Shown here in pieces: positions 12,500-22,600 of a stretch of 30,600 bases of DNA. The DNA is taken from positions 1-30,600 of the forward strand of contig CAJUOI010000025.1 of the NCBI GenBank assembly GCA_910588615.1, in the 5' to 3' direction. Source of the DNA: an uncultured Christensenellaceae bacterium. Its GTDB lineage: Bacteria; Bacillota; Clostridia; Christensenellales; Borkfalkiaceae. The notes under the pieces are model-generated. The model ran no database searches, was not told the DNA's origin, and worked only from the letters and a program-made list of their open reading frames with translations. Each line of letters opens with the position of its first letter. Within the stretch, counting starts at the first letter, position 1. The position numbers were made by a program, and so were the translations under genes.

Positions 12500-12565
12500 A
12501 ACAGGATGCCGAACGTAAATCTTTTTTGTTTCCCCCGACGGAAAGATTTACGCTTGCCCTGTTTT
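12500..12565 (+). terminator. Long leader hairpin with T tract (possible attenuator)
   Basis: AACAGG (12500-12505) pairs with CCTGTT (12558-12563), and CGTAAATCTTT (12514-12524) with AAAGATTTACG (12542-12552) inside it. TTTTC follows, and the first gene's ribosome binding site starts 18 bases later. This is the shape of a transcription attenuator or terminator just upstream of the operon's first gene. Confidence 0.5.
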
Positions 12566-12599
12566 TCAAAATATGATCAGGGAAAAGGAAAATACGGTT

Positions 12600-13757
12600 A
12601 TGAAAAAAACAATTTGCAGTGTTTTAAGCTTACTGATAACGTTGTCCGCGGTTTTTTCGCTTGCGGCGTGCGGAGAAGATCCGTCTCAAACGGGACATAC
12701 GCAGCATGAATACGATACGAAGTGGAGCAGCGACGAAACGTATCATTGGCACGCTCCGCTCTGCGACGATACGACGGAACTCAAAGATAAAGCCGCGCAC
12801 GATTACGACGCAGATCATGTGTGCACCGTCTGCGATTATGCGCAAAAGGGTCTCGGCACGCTGACCGTTGCCGACGTGACCGCATGGACGGACGTAGAGA
12901 GTGAATTTCGGCTTGTGTTTGCCGACGCAAGCAAGGCGGAGGCGGTGACGTACGAATACGATCGGGAAAAGATCACGCTCAATGCCGAAAAACAAACGGT
13001 CAAAGCCGCGGCGGACGCGGTCGGTCCGGTTCAGGTGAAAGTGCGTTCCGCCCGCCACAAGACAGCGACGTTTACGGTTACGTGCAATACCCTTCCCGCC
13101 GCAAGCACGCCGAAATACACCGAATATGCCAAAATGCTCGGCAAGGGCGTTTTGGTCGACGATAACGGGAACGCCACGGGCGCGACGGTTGCGGTGAACG
13201 AGAAAACGACGGTGTTTATCGGGGATTCGTTCTTTGACAGACGTTGGTTTTGGACGGATTTTTACACCGACGACTACAACGGCAAAGACGTGTTTTTAGC
13301 GGGCATCAGCGAGGCGACTACGAACGATTGGGAACAGTATATGAACACGGTGTTTACGGCGTTCGGCGACAAAGCGCCCAAAAACATCGTCATTCACCTC
13401 GGCACGAACAACATCGGCACAGGACAGTCGGCGGCGGAAACAGAAAACGGATTGCAGCACTTCTTAACGCTGTTGCACAAAAAATTCCCGCAGACAAATC
13501 TGTATTATTTTGCGATTACTTCCCGTTGGGACGACGACGGTTCGCACAACAAAGTCATCAATTCGGTCAACACGCAGACCAAAACATGGTGCAGAGATAA
13601 AGATTGGGTGCGTTATATCGATACCGGATGGATGATCACGAAGGATAAACTTAATCCAAACCACGGCGGTTCGTATATCCATCCGTTACTCGAAACATAT
13701 TCGATTTTTACCGAACAGTTGCAAAAAGCGGGCTGCGTAATCGAAGAGAAAGCTTAA
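12600..13757 (+). CDS. Lipoprotein with SGNH hydrolase fold, probable surface esterase
   Basis: The 385-residue protein starts with a lipoprotein signal (lipobox LAAC, Cys24). I chose ATG 12600 because AAAAGGAA (12583-12590) precedes it and the signal peptide fits; ATG 12573 is inside the leader hairpin. After the signal comes a His/Cys-rich stretch (HTQHEYDTKWSSDETYHWH ... CTVCDY) of a kind common in Clostridia surface proteins, then a beta domain, then the SGNH core: GDS with Ser210, GTNN at ~268-271, and IHP with His361. The usual Asp three residues before the His is a Ser (GSYIHP), so a Ser-His dyad may work alone. Likely a secreted sugar-ester (acetyl) hydrolase that trims polysaccharide at the cell surface. 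The family reading is good; the substrate is inferred. Confidence 0.75.
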   Translation: MKKTICSVLSLLITLSAVFSLAACGEDPSQTGHTQHEYDTKWSSDETYHWHAPLCDDTTELKDKAAHDYDADHVCTVCDYAQKGLGTLTVADVTAWTDVESEFRLVFADASKAEAVTYEYDREKITLNAEKQTVKAAADAVGPVQVKVRSARHKTATFTVTCNTLPAASTPKYTEYAKMLGKGVLVDDNGNATGATVAVNEKTTVFIGDSFFDRRWFWTDFYTDDYNGKDVFLAGISEATTNDWEQYMNTVFTAFGDKAPKNIVIHLGTNNIGTGQSAAETENGLQHFLTLLHKKFPQTNLYYFAITSRWDDDGSHNKVINSVNTQTKTWCRDKDWVRYIDTGWMITKDKLNPNHGGSYIHPLLETYSIFTEQLQKAGCVIEEKA

Positions 13758-13934
13758 AGGGAAAAGACGGCGACGTTTCATAGTTTCAAACGGCACATTC
13801 TATGTGGATTTCGCGGCAGTGGCAACTTCGGTGTTAAAACTTTACGGTTGCTATGCGCAGGAGAAATAACAACGGCAATCCGGAACTCTTCTACGTGAGT
13901 TCCCTGCAAATAAAATAGGTAAGGAGTGGAAAAA
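13758..13934. promoter_or_regulatory. Structured 177-bp gap before the solute-binding gene
   Basis: The gap holds CACAT/ATGTG (13793-13805), a GCAAC/GTTGC pair, and a hairpin GGAACTC (13882-13888) with GAGTTCC (13897-13903). No T tract follows. Such stems between the first gene and a solute-binding protein gene often mark processing or stabilise the transcript of the binding protein, which is needed in excess. Confidence 0.4.
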
Positions 13935-15794
13935 GTGAAAGGCAAATTCAAACATCTTGCGGCGTTCGGCGTTCTTGCGGTTCTTGCGGGATCGGCAGTT
14001 GCGGCAACGGGGTGCGGACCGAAAAAACCGGAAGGGGCAGGCAATAGAACGGTGGTCATGTATCAGGCGGCATTCGACGATACGGATACGCGCGCTTATT
14101 ATAACGAACTCGTAAATACGTACAACAGCGGACAGGGCGTAACGGATAACGTTTTCGTGCAAATGGTAACGGGTAGCGGCGGCGCGATTTCGGGACTCGA
14201 TAACGCGCTGATGTCGGGTTACCCTTACGACGTTGTACAGATCGGCGACACGCAGATCAAGGGACTTGTTTCGACGGGCAGAAAGTTTTTTGTGGAGCTT
14301 GATCAATACCTGACCGCCGACGTGAAAGCGAGCATGGAATACGATCAGATTCCCGCGGGGCTTAAAAACCGTTTCTGCATGAATCAGACGACGGAGAACA
14401 ATAAGTACCTTGCGGGCGAGGGTACGGCGACGCTCGGCTTGCCGATGACAAATGTGCCGCACGTGATGTGGTATAACGTTGCGGCGATGAAAACGGCGGG
14501 CATCAACGTCATTTCCGTTTCGGAAACCGAACTCGAAACGAGCGAGCAGTATGCAAAGGTTCAGCCGCACGGCTATGCGGAATATGCCGAATCGCACAAA
14601 CCCTTCGAAGGCGCAAAGACGTCGAAGAACGAGGCGGGGCAAATCGTGTATAAAGTGTTTAACGACCGCATCGCCATGAATTGGGAAGAGACGCGTTGCC
14701 TTTCGCGCGCGTTTATGACGCAGTACGATTTCGAATACGGCTACATTTCGGAGTGGTGGTATAACTACGGTTGGTCGGTCGGCGGCGATTGCGTCGGTTG
14801 GGACGAAACGGCGGGTGCCTATAAGTTTACGATCGGCGACGATCAGGACAATTATCTTGTCCTTGCCGACGTCACGGTGAACGGCAGAAAGTACAAGGCG
14901 GGCGACGTGCTCCTCTACGAGGATAAAGCAAAGGTCAATTCCGACGCTACGCTTAAAACCACCCTTCAAAATTCCCTGCACGTACTGCCTTCCATGCGCG
15001 ACGCAACATTGGAATTCAACCGCCTTTCCATTCCGACTTCGAAATACGCGGATACCGGATTAAACGGCTACGGCGTTTCGGCAGAGAGTTTGGCGAACAG
15101 AACGAGTAAATTCACTTCGGGGAAGTGCCCGTTTTACAACGAGTCGTACGAAAACGCAAACACGTTCAAAGCGTCGATGCCGGGCGGCGTGGATATTGCT
15201 CCCTTAACGCAGTGGCGCGAATATCAGGGCGGCAGCACCTATCAGAAGAACGGCGCAAGCGGCTTTGCAAACGAATACCTCAAAGTCATCGGTGAAACGT
15301 ATAAGAACGGCAAAGGGGAGGACGAAATCTACACGGGCGAGCTTAATAAGGACGAAACGACGGGTACGCCGTTCGTCGGCAGAGTGACCGCCGATACGGT
15401 TGCCTCTGCGCTCTTCCTTCCCAAAAACACGCGAAACAAGAATTACGACGCGGCGGCAAAATTCGTCGTTTGGGCGGCGAGCGCCGACGCGCAGAAGATC
15501 CTTGCCAAGAGCGGCGTGCTTACGCCCAATCAACTCGATGCGGGCTTGGGCGAATGCGCCGCTTATGAAACGAATGTTTTGAAAAACAGTTGGGCGGCGG
15601 CTTACATGACGCAGAATTGCGACATCGGCGACTTTGCCTACTTCCTCGGCAATACGTGGATTACGCCGTGGTCGTCTGTGTTCAACAACGAAGTCAGAAA
15701 AGGCGATAAAACGCTTACCGACTTCCTTTCCGAAAAACAGAGCGATGCAGATAAAGCATTGGCAAACATGCGTATCCGCATGATGGGGAGATAA
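13935..15794 (+). CDS. ABC sugar importer solute-binding lipoprotein (large)
   Basis: The 619-residue protein starts at GTG 13935; AAGGAG at 13921-13926 has 8-base spacing, while GTG 13926 overlaps that site and is rejected. A lipoprotein signal ends in ATGC (Cys27). The body has the features of family 1 solute-binding proteins: VVMYQAAFDDTDTRAYYNELVNTYNS, VVQIGDTQIKGL, a central IEFFHP-like ligand cleft region, and YDAAAKFVVWAASADAQKILA near residue 520. At 619 residues it is ~200 larger than typical members (400-450), so insertions in the middle (~240-420) enlarge the binding lobes, perhaps for a bigger oligosaccharide. It is encoded with two permeases. No ATPase is encoded nearby; a shared MsmX-type ATPase elsewhere would be needed. 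Confidence 0.88.
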   Translation: MKGKFKHLAAFGVLAVLAGSAVAATGCGPKKPEGAGNRTVVMYQAAFDDTDTRAYYNELVNTYNSGQGVTDNVFVQMVTGSGGAISGLDNALMSGYPYDVVQIGDTQIKGLVSTGRKFFVELDQYLTADVKASMEYDQIPAGLKNRFCMNQTTENNKYLAGEGTATLGLPMTNVPHVMWYNVAAMKTAGINVISVSETELETSEQYAKVQPHGYAEYAESHKPFEGAKTSKNEAGQIVYKVFNDRIAMNWEETRCLSRAFMTQYDFEYGYISEWWYNYGWSVGGDCVGWDETAGAYKFTIGDDQDNYLVLADVTVNGRKYKAGDVLLYEDKAKVNSDATLKTTLQNSLHVLPSMRDATLEFNRLSIPTSKYADTGLNGYGVSAESLANRTSKFTSGKCPFYNESYENANTFKASMPGGVDIAPLTQWREYQGGSTYQKNGASGFANEYLKVIGETYKNGKGEDEIYTGELNKDETTGTPFVGRVTADTVASALFLPKNTRNKNYDAAAKFVVWAASADAQKILAKSGVLTPNQLDAGLGECAAYETNVLKNSWAAAYMTQNCDIGDFAYFLGNTWITPWSSVFNNEVRKGDKTLTDFLSEKQSDADKALANMRIRMMGR

Positions 15795-15796
15795 GC

Positions 15797-16810
15797 ATGG
15801 AACGGGCAGAAACCGCCGCGTTTGCGGAGGAAAAACGCAAAAACAAGAAAAAACCCTTGCAGGTGGGGCGGGAGCGTTGGGATAAGCACGCCGTGATTGC
15901 TTGTATTATGGCGATCATCCCCCTCATCGGATTTATCTTGTTCAGTATCTTTCCGCTTGTCATCTCTTTCCTTGCGCTGTTCTGCAACGTCGATTTATAC
16001 GATCTTTCGAATATAAAATGGAATAACTTCGAGGGGTTCCAATCGGTTTTCGTGCCCGGGCATGCATTCGATTTGTTCGGGTTCGACGTTGCGACTTATT
16101 TTTATAAGGCATGCGGTATTACCCTTTGGGTGGCGAGCACGCAGTTCATCACGTTGGCGATTTCGATTGTGATAAGCGCGTTTTTGGCGCAGAAATTAAA
16201 GGGTTCGCGCTTATTTCAGGTGTTGTTCTTTATCCCGTACATCTGTTCGGGCGTTGCCGTGGCGATGATGTGGCGGTGGGTGTTCGCCGATACGGGCATT
16301 CTCAACGCGATCTTCGGTTCGAATGTAAAATGGCTGACCGACGTCAGAACGATGACGCTTTGCATCATCACCGCCATCATTTGGCAGGCGCCGGGGTACG
16401 GCATCGTCATGTATAAGAGCGCAATGAACGACATCAACGCCTCGCTTTACGAGGCGGCCGCGCTCGACGGGGCAAACGGATTTCAGAAGTTTATTCACGT
16501 CACCGTTCCGTGCATTGCGCCCACGACCTTCTATCTGCTTATTTCGGGAATCGGCGCGGGACTACTGACGTGCGACATGGCGCTCTTGATCGTTCCCGAT
16601 TCGTGGGAAACGGTGGGCGGAAACGGCTCGATGGGATTGACGCTTATGCGGTTCGTCTATTATCTCATTCAGAACGACGTGAACAATCAGGACGCATTCG
16701 GCAACCGATATATGGTATCCTGCGCGGCGATCATCAGTTGGGTGCTGTTTGCTTTGACGGCTGTCTTTTCGGTCATCCTTTTCAAAAGACGCCAAAAGAG
16801 TATGGAGTGA
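15797..16810 (+). CDS. ABC sugar permease (MalF-type)
   Basis: The 337-residue membrane protein has six predicted transmembrane segments, with a charged cytoplasmic N-terminus (RAETAAFAEEKRKNKKKP). It has the permease EAA loop (EAAALDGANGFQKFIHVTVP) near residue 219, which contacts the ATPase. It follows the solute-binding gene by 2 bases and precedes the next permease by 3 bases. MalF-type rather than MalG-type by its longer first periplasmic loop region (YLYDL... FEGF...VFVPG) and the order in the row. Substrate set by the binding protein. Confidence 0.92.
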   Translation: MERAETAAFAEEKRKNKKKPLQVGRERWDKHAVIACIMAIIPLIGFILFSIFPLVISFLALFCNVDLYDLSNIKWNNFEGFQSVFVPGHAFDLFGFDVATYFYKACGITLWVASTQFITLAISIVISAFLAQKLKGSRLFQVLFFIPYICSGVAVAMMWRWVFADTGILNAIFGSNVKWLTDVRTMTLCIITAIIWQAPGYGIVMYKSAMNDINASLYEAAALDGANGFQKFIHVTVPCIAPTTFYLLISGIGAGLLTCDMALLIVPDSWETVGGNGSMGLTLMRFVYYLIQNDVNNQDAFGNRYMVSCAAIISWVLFALTAVFSVILFKRRQKSME

Positions 16811-16813
16811 GTT

Positions 16814-17719
16814 ATGGAAGAAATCGTTACGGTTCAAGATCGGAAACGCAAAAAGTTTCCCGTTACTAAAATGATCGTCTATGCAGTGCTCGTCCTGTAC
16901 TCGATTTTTCTCTTCGCACCAATTCTCACCATTCTCGTTTCGTCCTTTATACCTGGCGACGAGTTGGCGCGGGCGGAGTGGTACGTTTGGGGGACGGCGC
17001 ATCCCACGTTCGACGGCTACGTCAAACTCTTTACCGAAGATCCCTATATCTTGAGCACGGGGATACCCTCGTTAATCCTCGGGATCATCAATACGCTGTG
17101 GATGACGCTCGTGCCGCTCGTGGTCGGGTTGCTCGTTTCGGGCTTGTCGGCTTACGCGTTTTCCAAACTGCGTTTTCCGGGCAGAGAAAAACTGTTCGAG
17201 GTCATGGTAATCATTTCCATGGTGCCGCTCGGCGCGTTCGGCGTCATTTCGTACATCTTCTATTCAACGCTCGGTTGGATCAACGAATTGGGTTGGATGC
17301 CTCTCGTGATTCCCGGCATGTTCGGGAGCATCAGCACGGTATTTTTCCTGCGCATGTATTTCGACGGTATTCCCACGGGGCTTTTGGAGGCGGCGAGAAT
17401 CGACGGGGCGGGCACGATCACGGTATTCTTCCGTATCATGTGGCCGCTTGCTATGCCCGCGTTCATTGCGCAGTTCATCTTCGGGTTTGTAGGCGGTTAC
17501 AACAACTACATGTCGGCATTGCTCTATTTAAACAACAATCCCGACTTTATCACGTTGCAGCTTGTATTGAGCAAGGTCACAACGCTGTTTCCCGGCGCGG
17601 AATACAAAAACGTATGGTGCGCGTCGTCGATTATCGGCATTCTTCCGCTTATCGTCATCTATTGTTTCACGCAGAAATATTTCCTCGAAGGGATCACTGC
17701 GGGCGGCGTCAAGGAATAA
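16814..17719 (+). CDS. ABC sugar permease (MalG-type)
   Basis: The 301-residue membrane protein has six predicted transmembrane segments and the EAA loop (EAARIDGAGTITVFFRIMWPL) near residue 195. It pairs with the previous permease to form the import pore. GGAG lies 8 bases upstream of ATG 16814. The C-terminus ends GVKE, a usual short cytoplasmic end of MalG-type permeases. The GH43 lipoprotein gene follows 29 bases later, so import and surface degradation are co-expressed. Confidence 0.92.
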   Translation: MEEIVTVQDRKRKKFPVTKMIVYAVLVLYSIFLFAPILTILVSSFIPGDELARAEWYVWGTAHPTFDGYVKLFTEDPYILSTGIPSLILGIINTLWMTLVPLVVGLLVSGLSAYAFSKLRFPGREKLFEVMVIISMVPLGAFGVISYIFYSTLGWINELGWMPLVIPGMFGSISTVFFLRMYFDGIPTGLLEAARIDGAGTITVFFRIMWPLAMPAFIAQFIFGFVGGYNNYMSALLYLNNNPDFITLQLVLSKVTTLFPGAEYKNVWCASSIIGILPLIVIYCFTQKYFLEGITAGGVKE

Positions 17720-17748
17720 TTTATCGGAAATTTTAAGGAGGAAAATAA

Positions 17749-19647
17749 ATGAAAAAAGGCAAATGGGCAATCATGCTTGCGTGCGCGATGTTCGCGTCTA
17801 CGGCTGTTCTCACGGCTTGCGGCGTGGAGGACGAAACGCAGTATGAAATTGCGAATTATCAAGGTCAGCTCGAAGCAGGGCAAACGAAGTCTGATTACAA
17901 CAAGGCATTGTTCTACCGCAACGACAAAAAAGCGGACGGCGCCGATCCCTTCGTACTCGACAACACGGCGCGCGACGGCTATTACTATATGTACACGACC
18001 GCCGGTTCGTTCTATTCTTATCGTTCCAAAAACCTTTCCGATTGGGAAATGGTGGGCAACGCGCTTGACAATCTGCATTACGGTGCAAACGGCACGACTT
18101 CTCTTGCAAGAAGACTGACGAGCGACGCGCTGTGGGCGCCCGAAGTCGTCTACGATGCCGAAGCGGATAACGGCGAGGGCGCTTATTATCTCTTTTTCAG
18201 CGCCACGCCCGAAAAGGACGACAGCGTGGTGTCGGGCGGCGGCGCGATCGCTTGCCAACCGTATTATCAGCCTTACGTTGCCGTTTCCAAATATCCCGAC
18301 AGGGGATTTCGGTTCGTCGACTTCAAAGATGCGAACAGTTGCGGGCAGGAAAATCTGCATACCTATAACGAGCAGCCCGGTATCGAAAAGGACGACGGCA
18401 GCGGCGATTATGAAGACGCGTTTACCGATTATTTTGCAAGATATATCTTCCTCGAACCGGGGAAATATTACGAATTCTGCAAAGCGGCGGGAATCGATAC
18501 GAGCATCCGCGAAAACGACATGGGGCACTACATGGGCGCGATCGACCCGCACCCCTACGAAATCAACGGCAAAAAATATATGTATTGGGTCGTCGACTGC
18601 GGCAACAACGGCATCTTCGGCATGGAAATGGAAAATTGGCTCAAACCCAAATGGGAAACGGCGAAACTTCTGACCATGTCGCGCTACTACACCGTTGCCG
18701 ATTATCAAAAAGCGTTGAACGGCGAAACCGTCGATGCGGTTTCTTACGAAGACGCCGGCAACGTCATCAACGAAGGCATGTGCATGACCGAGCATAAAGG
18801 GAAATATTATCTCACCTATTCGGTCAACGATTATGCGAACAATTCCTATCAGGTATGTCAGGCGGTTGCCGACAGTCCTTTGGGCGAATTCCGCAAGCTC
18901 AACGCAGAGGAAGGCGCGGTACTCCTTTCGGCAGGTTTGCAGGGCAGCCAGGACGTTTCGGGCACGGGTCATCACTCGTTCGTTACCGTAGACGGCAAGA
19001 TGTATATCGTCTATCACCGCCACAACAGCGCCATCGTCATGGGCGGTGCGCGTAACCCTGCCGTTGACGAAGTAACGTGGATTACGGTGAAAGACAAAGA
19101 CGGACGCGATCTGGACGTTTTGTATGCCAACGGTCCGACTTCCACCGTGCAGCCTTTGATTAAAGGGGAGTATCGCAACATCGCGGGCGAAGCGCAAATC
19201 AAAGGAACGAAAGATGCGAACTATCTCACCGACGGCGTGCTTTCTCTTTATACGCAGCACAACCCTGCGTTTATCGCAAACGTGAAAGAAACGGTCATTA
19301 CGAAACAGACGACGTTTACGCTCGATTTCGGATCGGCGCGGACGGTGCGCGCGGTCATGGTATACAACTCCAAAGATGCGTCGACGATTTTCAAAGCCGT
19401 TAAACGCATCGAATTCGTATGCGAAGAGAACGGCAAACAAGTCGTGAAATTTATCAAAGATTTGGAATTCAGCAAGGAATATTACAAAGCGGACGATTTG
19501 TACGGCAATGCGTATTACGTAACGCCCGGTTCGTGCGTGTATGCGGAGTTCGAAGAGCTTAACGTGAAGTCCGTTCGGGTGACGATCGACCTTCCCGAAG
19601 GACAGAAGAGCGTCGGCATTTCCGAAATCAAAGTGTTAGGCAAATAA
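17749..19647 (+). CDS. GH43-family glycoside hydrolase lipoprotein with C-terminal galactose-binding-like domain
   Basis: The 632-residue protein has a lipoprotein signal (LTAC, Cys24) and a strong ribosome binding site AAGGAGG. The five-bladed GH43 core shows the three acidic residues: Asp66 in ADPFVL (base), Asp266 in AIDPH (pKa helper) and Glu342 in NEGM (acid), plus the typical GTGHHS at 405-410. A ~60-residue insertion with Asp/Tyr-rich sequence lies between residues ~195 and 255. Residues ~480-632 read as a discoidin-like (F5/8 type C) sugar-binding domain. GH43 enzymes usually release arabinose or xylose from arabinan or xylan at the cell surface. The exact specificity is not determinable. 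It follows the permeases and precedes the giant binding protein in the same row. Confidence 0.88.
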   Translation: MKKGKWAIMLACAMFASTAVLTACGVEDETQYEIANYQGQLEAGQTKSDYNKALFYRNDKKADGADPFVLDNTARDGYYYMYTTAGSFYSYRSKNLSDWEMVGNALDNLHYGANGTTSLARRLTSDALWAPEVVYDAEADNGEGAYYLFFSATPEKDDSVVSGGGAIACQPYYQPYVAVSKYPDRGFRFVDFKDANSCGQENLHTYNEQPGIEKDDGSGDYEDAFTDYFARYIFLEPGKYYEFCKAAGIDTSIRENDMGHYMGAIDPHPYEINGKKYMYWVVDCGNNGIFGMEMENWLKPKWETAKLLTMSRYYTVADYQKALNGETVDAVSYEDAGNVINEGMCMTEHKGKYYLTYSVNDYANNSYQVCQAVADSPLGEFRKLNAEEGAVLLSAGLQGSQDVSGTGHHSFVTVDGKMYIVYHRHNSAIVMGGARNPAVDEVTWITVKDKDGRDLDVLYANGPTSTVQPLIKGEYRNIAGEAQIKGTKDANYLTDGVLSLYTQHNPAFIANVKETVITKQTTFTLDFGSARTVRAVMVYNSKDASTIFKAVKRIEFVCEENGKQVVKFIKDLEFSKEYYKADDLYGNAYYVTPGSCVYAEFEELNVKSVRVTIDLPEGQKSVGISEIKVLGK

Positions 19648-19658
19648 GGAGGAAGAGT

Positions 19659-22600
19659 ATGAACAGAAAAAGAAAAACCGCAGTCGTAGCGTTGCTTTCG
19701 GTATTTGCGATGACGACGCTGTTCGCAGCCTGCGAGGCGTCGAAAAATATTACCGAAGTGCCGACGGATAAGGATTACGGTTACAACAACCCCGACCGCG
19801 TGTATGCGCAGCCCGACGAAGGGTTCAAAATCGACGGCAAAGCGGACGAGGAAGTTTATAAAAACAGTAAATGGGTGTATCTGCACAATCAAAACGGTAC
19901 GAACACCGTTGATCTTGCCATGACGAGCCACTTCGGCGAAAAGGGCATGTATTTCGTCTACGACGTAACCGAAAACACGCCCATCTACGTCAACCCCGAC
20001 CGCGCAAGTTACATTAACAGCGGAATTGAGATGTATTTCGCGCCGCAGGGCATTACGAGCATGTCGAACGACCACGTGTACGAGATCGACCTCGAGGCGA
20101 CGGGCACGGTTTCGTTCAAAAAAACTTCGGGCTACGTCGGTTCTTGGGTCGACGTACAGTCGACGGACGCCATCATGGCGTATGCCGCATCCGAATTGAA
20201 GGGCGGCGAAGTCAACTCGGGCAACTGTTTCGGCTATACGATCGAATTCTTTATTCCTTGGGACTATGTGCAATGGCTCGGCATGAATCCCGCCACCATG
20301 AAGGAAGAGACGGTCAGCGTCAGCCCCGTGCACATTACTTCGTACAATTACAACGGCACAGATCACGAAATCGATCGTTATTGGTATCCGTTTGCGACGC
20401 AGCTCGGCGGCGACGGGTTCCACAACGTCGGGCAGTATTTCAAATTCGGTAAAGACGGCGTCGCCGGTACCGTACCCGTCTCATACGTTCAAGGCGATCA
20501 CTGCACGGTTTCCGGTCCCGCGGCGGCGCTGCCCGGTCTGCCCGTAACCGTCACGCTCACGCCCGAAGAGGGGTACGCCGTCAGCGCATTTACCCGCAAC
20601 GGCAACGATTATCTGAAATTTTTGAACTATAACGAAGACGGTTCGGCGACCTACACCGTCACCTGCGAAGAAGGTATGTCGTTTTCGGCGACTGCGGAAC
20701 AGGTTGTTTCGGGGAATAAAACTCTGACGGGAAAGATCAACCTGAAAAAAGCGGGCGGCGATACGCTCAGCGGACTTTCCGCCACTTATGCCGATGTGGA
20801 CGGCGAGCATACGCTGCCGCTTTCGGCGGACGGCACCTTCGAACTCAAAGATCTGCCGCAGGCTTATTATACGATCACGGCGGAAAAGAGCGGTTACGGA
20901 AGAATTACCCGCGGGATTTACCTCAACCGCAATATCGATACGCAGATCGATCTCGAATACGGCACGTTCGATATTGTGGAGGGATCGTGTTGGGATATCG
21001 AGAATGCGAACGAAGGCTATCTCATTAAGAAGGGTGGCAGAGGCGTCATTCTTTCGAAGAATATATACGATACGGTCTACGCGGAGGCGAGCCTGCATTA
21101 CGACGATACGCTCGCCGCAAGTTCTAACGTTAACGACGATATAGAACAGCGTTCGGGCATCCGCATGAAGTTCTCGGGCGGCAAGAGCTGGTCGGTTACG
21201 CTCATTCGCAGCGGAGACGCCTACGGTGTCATGTATGCCAAACACAACAACGATTTCATCTTCGGGTGGAGTACCGTGTACGTCTTGAACGCCAAAGAGA
21301 TTGCGAAATACAAGAGCGGCAACGGCATCAATCTCGGAATTCTGCGCGACGGCACGACGGCTTATATTTATCTCGACGGCGAAATCATTCATACCGAAAA
21401 CCTTGCGCCCGAGGGCGTGAAAGCGGATGAAAGAGTTCAGATCGGGTTTGAAGGATTTTATTACAACACTCAACCGCAGATCATTCCGTATGCCATTCGG
21501 GACGACCATGCAAACGAAGTGGCGATCGTCAAAGATAAGGAAGAGGGCGCTACCGTTTCCGTTTCGGGCGTCAGCAAGGTAGGCGAGAACGTTACCCTCG
21601 TTATCGAGAAAAACAACGCCTCCCACGTGCTCTTGTCGTTGCTCGTGAACGGCGTCGAAATGAGCGGTTCGGTCAGAACCGATTTGCCCACGACAGATTA
21701 TCTTATAATTGCGGAAAACACGAGCCTTACGCTCAACATCGAAGTCGTTTACGGTACGCCGCAGGAGATCACGGCGAATATCGCGGTGGACGGTGCATGG
21801 AACGCAAACGGCATCGAATTTACCTTCACCAACGCCGCTGACGAAACAAATGTGAAAACGGCGGTTGTTGCGAACAATAAGATGCGCATCGAGAACATGT
21901 TGCAGGGGCGTTGGCTTGTCACGGCAAACGTCTTCGGCAAGAACGTCGAGCTTGGCAGCTATTCAGTCGTTTCGACGGCGGAAAAGAAACTTGACGTGGA
22001 AAACGTGTTTATCGGCGGCAAGAAACTCGATCCTTCCGTCATCGATCTTTCTACGGGCAGCTTTGTCTATCACAGCTCCATCAACGAAGATTATTCCATC
22101 CGCATCAATGAAGCGGGCGACGCTTTCCTTGCGGCAAAAATTAAGCTCAGCGCAGAGGATAGAGCCAAACTATTAAGGGGCGGCGAGGTTTCCTTCGGTA
22201 TGTATATGACGGTGGAAGACGCAAACGGTAAACCGACGACGCATTGGACGGATATTTGGATCAAAAACGTCGGAAACGACAATTGGCTGACGATCCGCAC
22301 CGACTTCGGCTGGGAAGAAAAAATCTGCAATCCGTTTACGGCGCAAGTAAGTTCCAACGAATATTCGAAGGCGCTGTTCGGCAACGGACTTTACTTTGTA
22401 CTTCAATATAATGCGACAACGGGCGCAATGGAAACTTATTTAGGCTCGAACGATTACAGCGTAAAAAGGTTGCGTGATTGGAAGGACGACGCAAATCTCT
22501 TCCCAGCGGGTGGTACGGTCGTACAGGCAGGGTTCCGCGACAATCTCGCTTGGGGCGAAACGGGCGTTTCTGCGCAGGTCGAAGGATTCCGCTACGGCAA

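Larger units (their letters stand above)
12289..12599. promoter_or_regulatory. Divergent promoter and structured leader region
   Basis: The region holds, from left to right, the araC-type promoter on the minus strand (-10 at 12295-12300, -35 at 12317-12322), an 8-bp inverted repeat (12375-12396), a plus-strand TATAAT (12414-12419) with no good -35, and two further palindromes and a large hairpin (12447-12563). It ends in AAAAGGAA (12583-12590), the ribosome binding site of the first operon gene. No other gene is seen. Confidence 0.6.

Noticed and set aside
13851..14981. A 376-codon open frame on the minus strand
   Set aside because: Antisense to the solute-binding protein gene; composition is Arg/His/Val-rich and no family motifs are seen.
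17659..19440. A 593-codon open frame on the minus strand
   Set aside because: It is antisense to the well-supported GH43 gene. The translation is Arg/Val/Phe-rich without domain motifs, which is what the complement of GC-biased codons gives, and it has no ribosome binding site.
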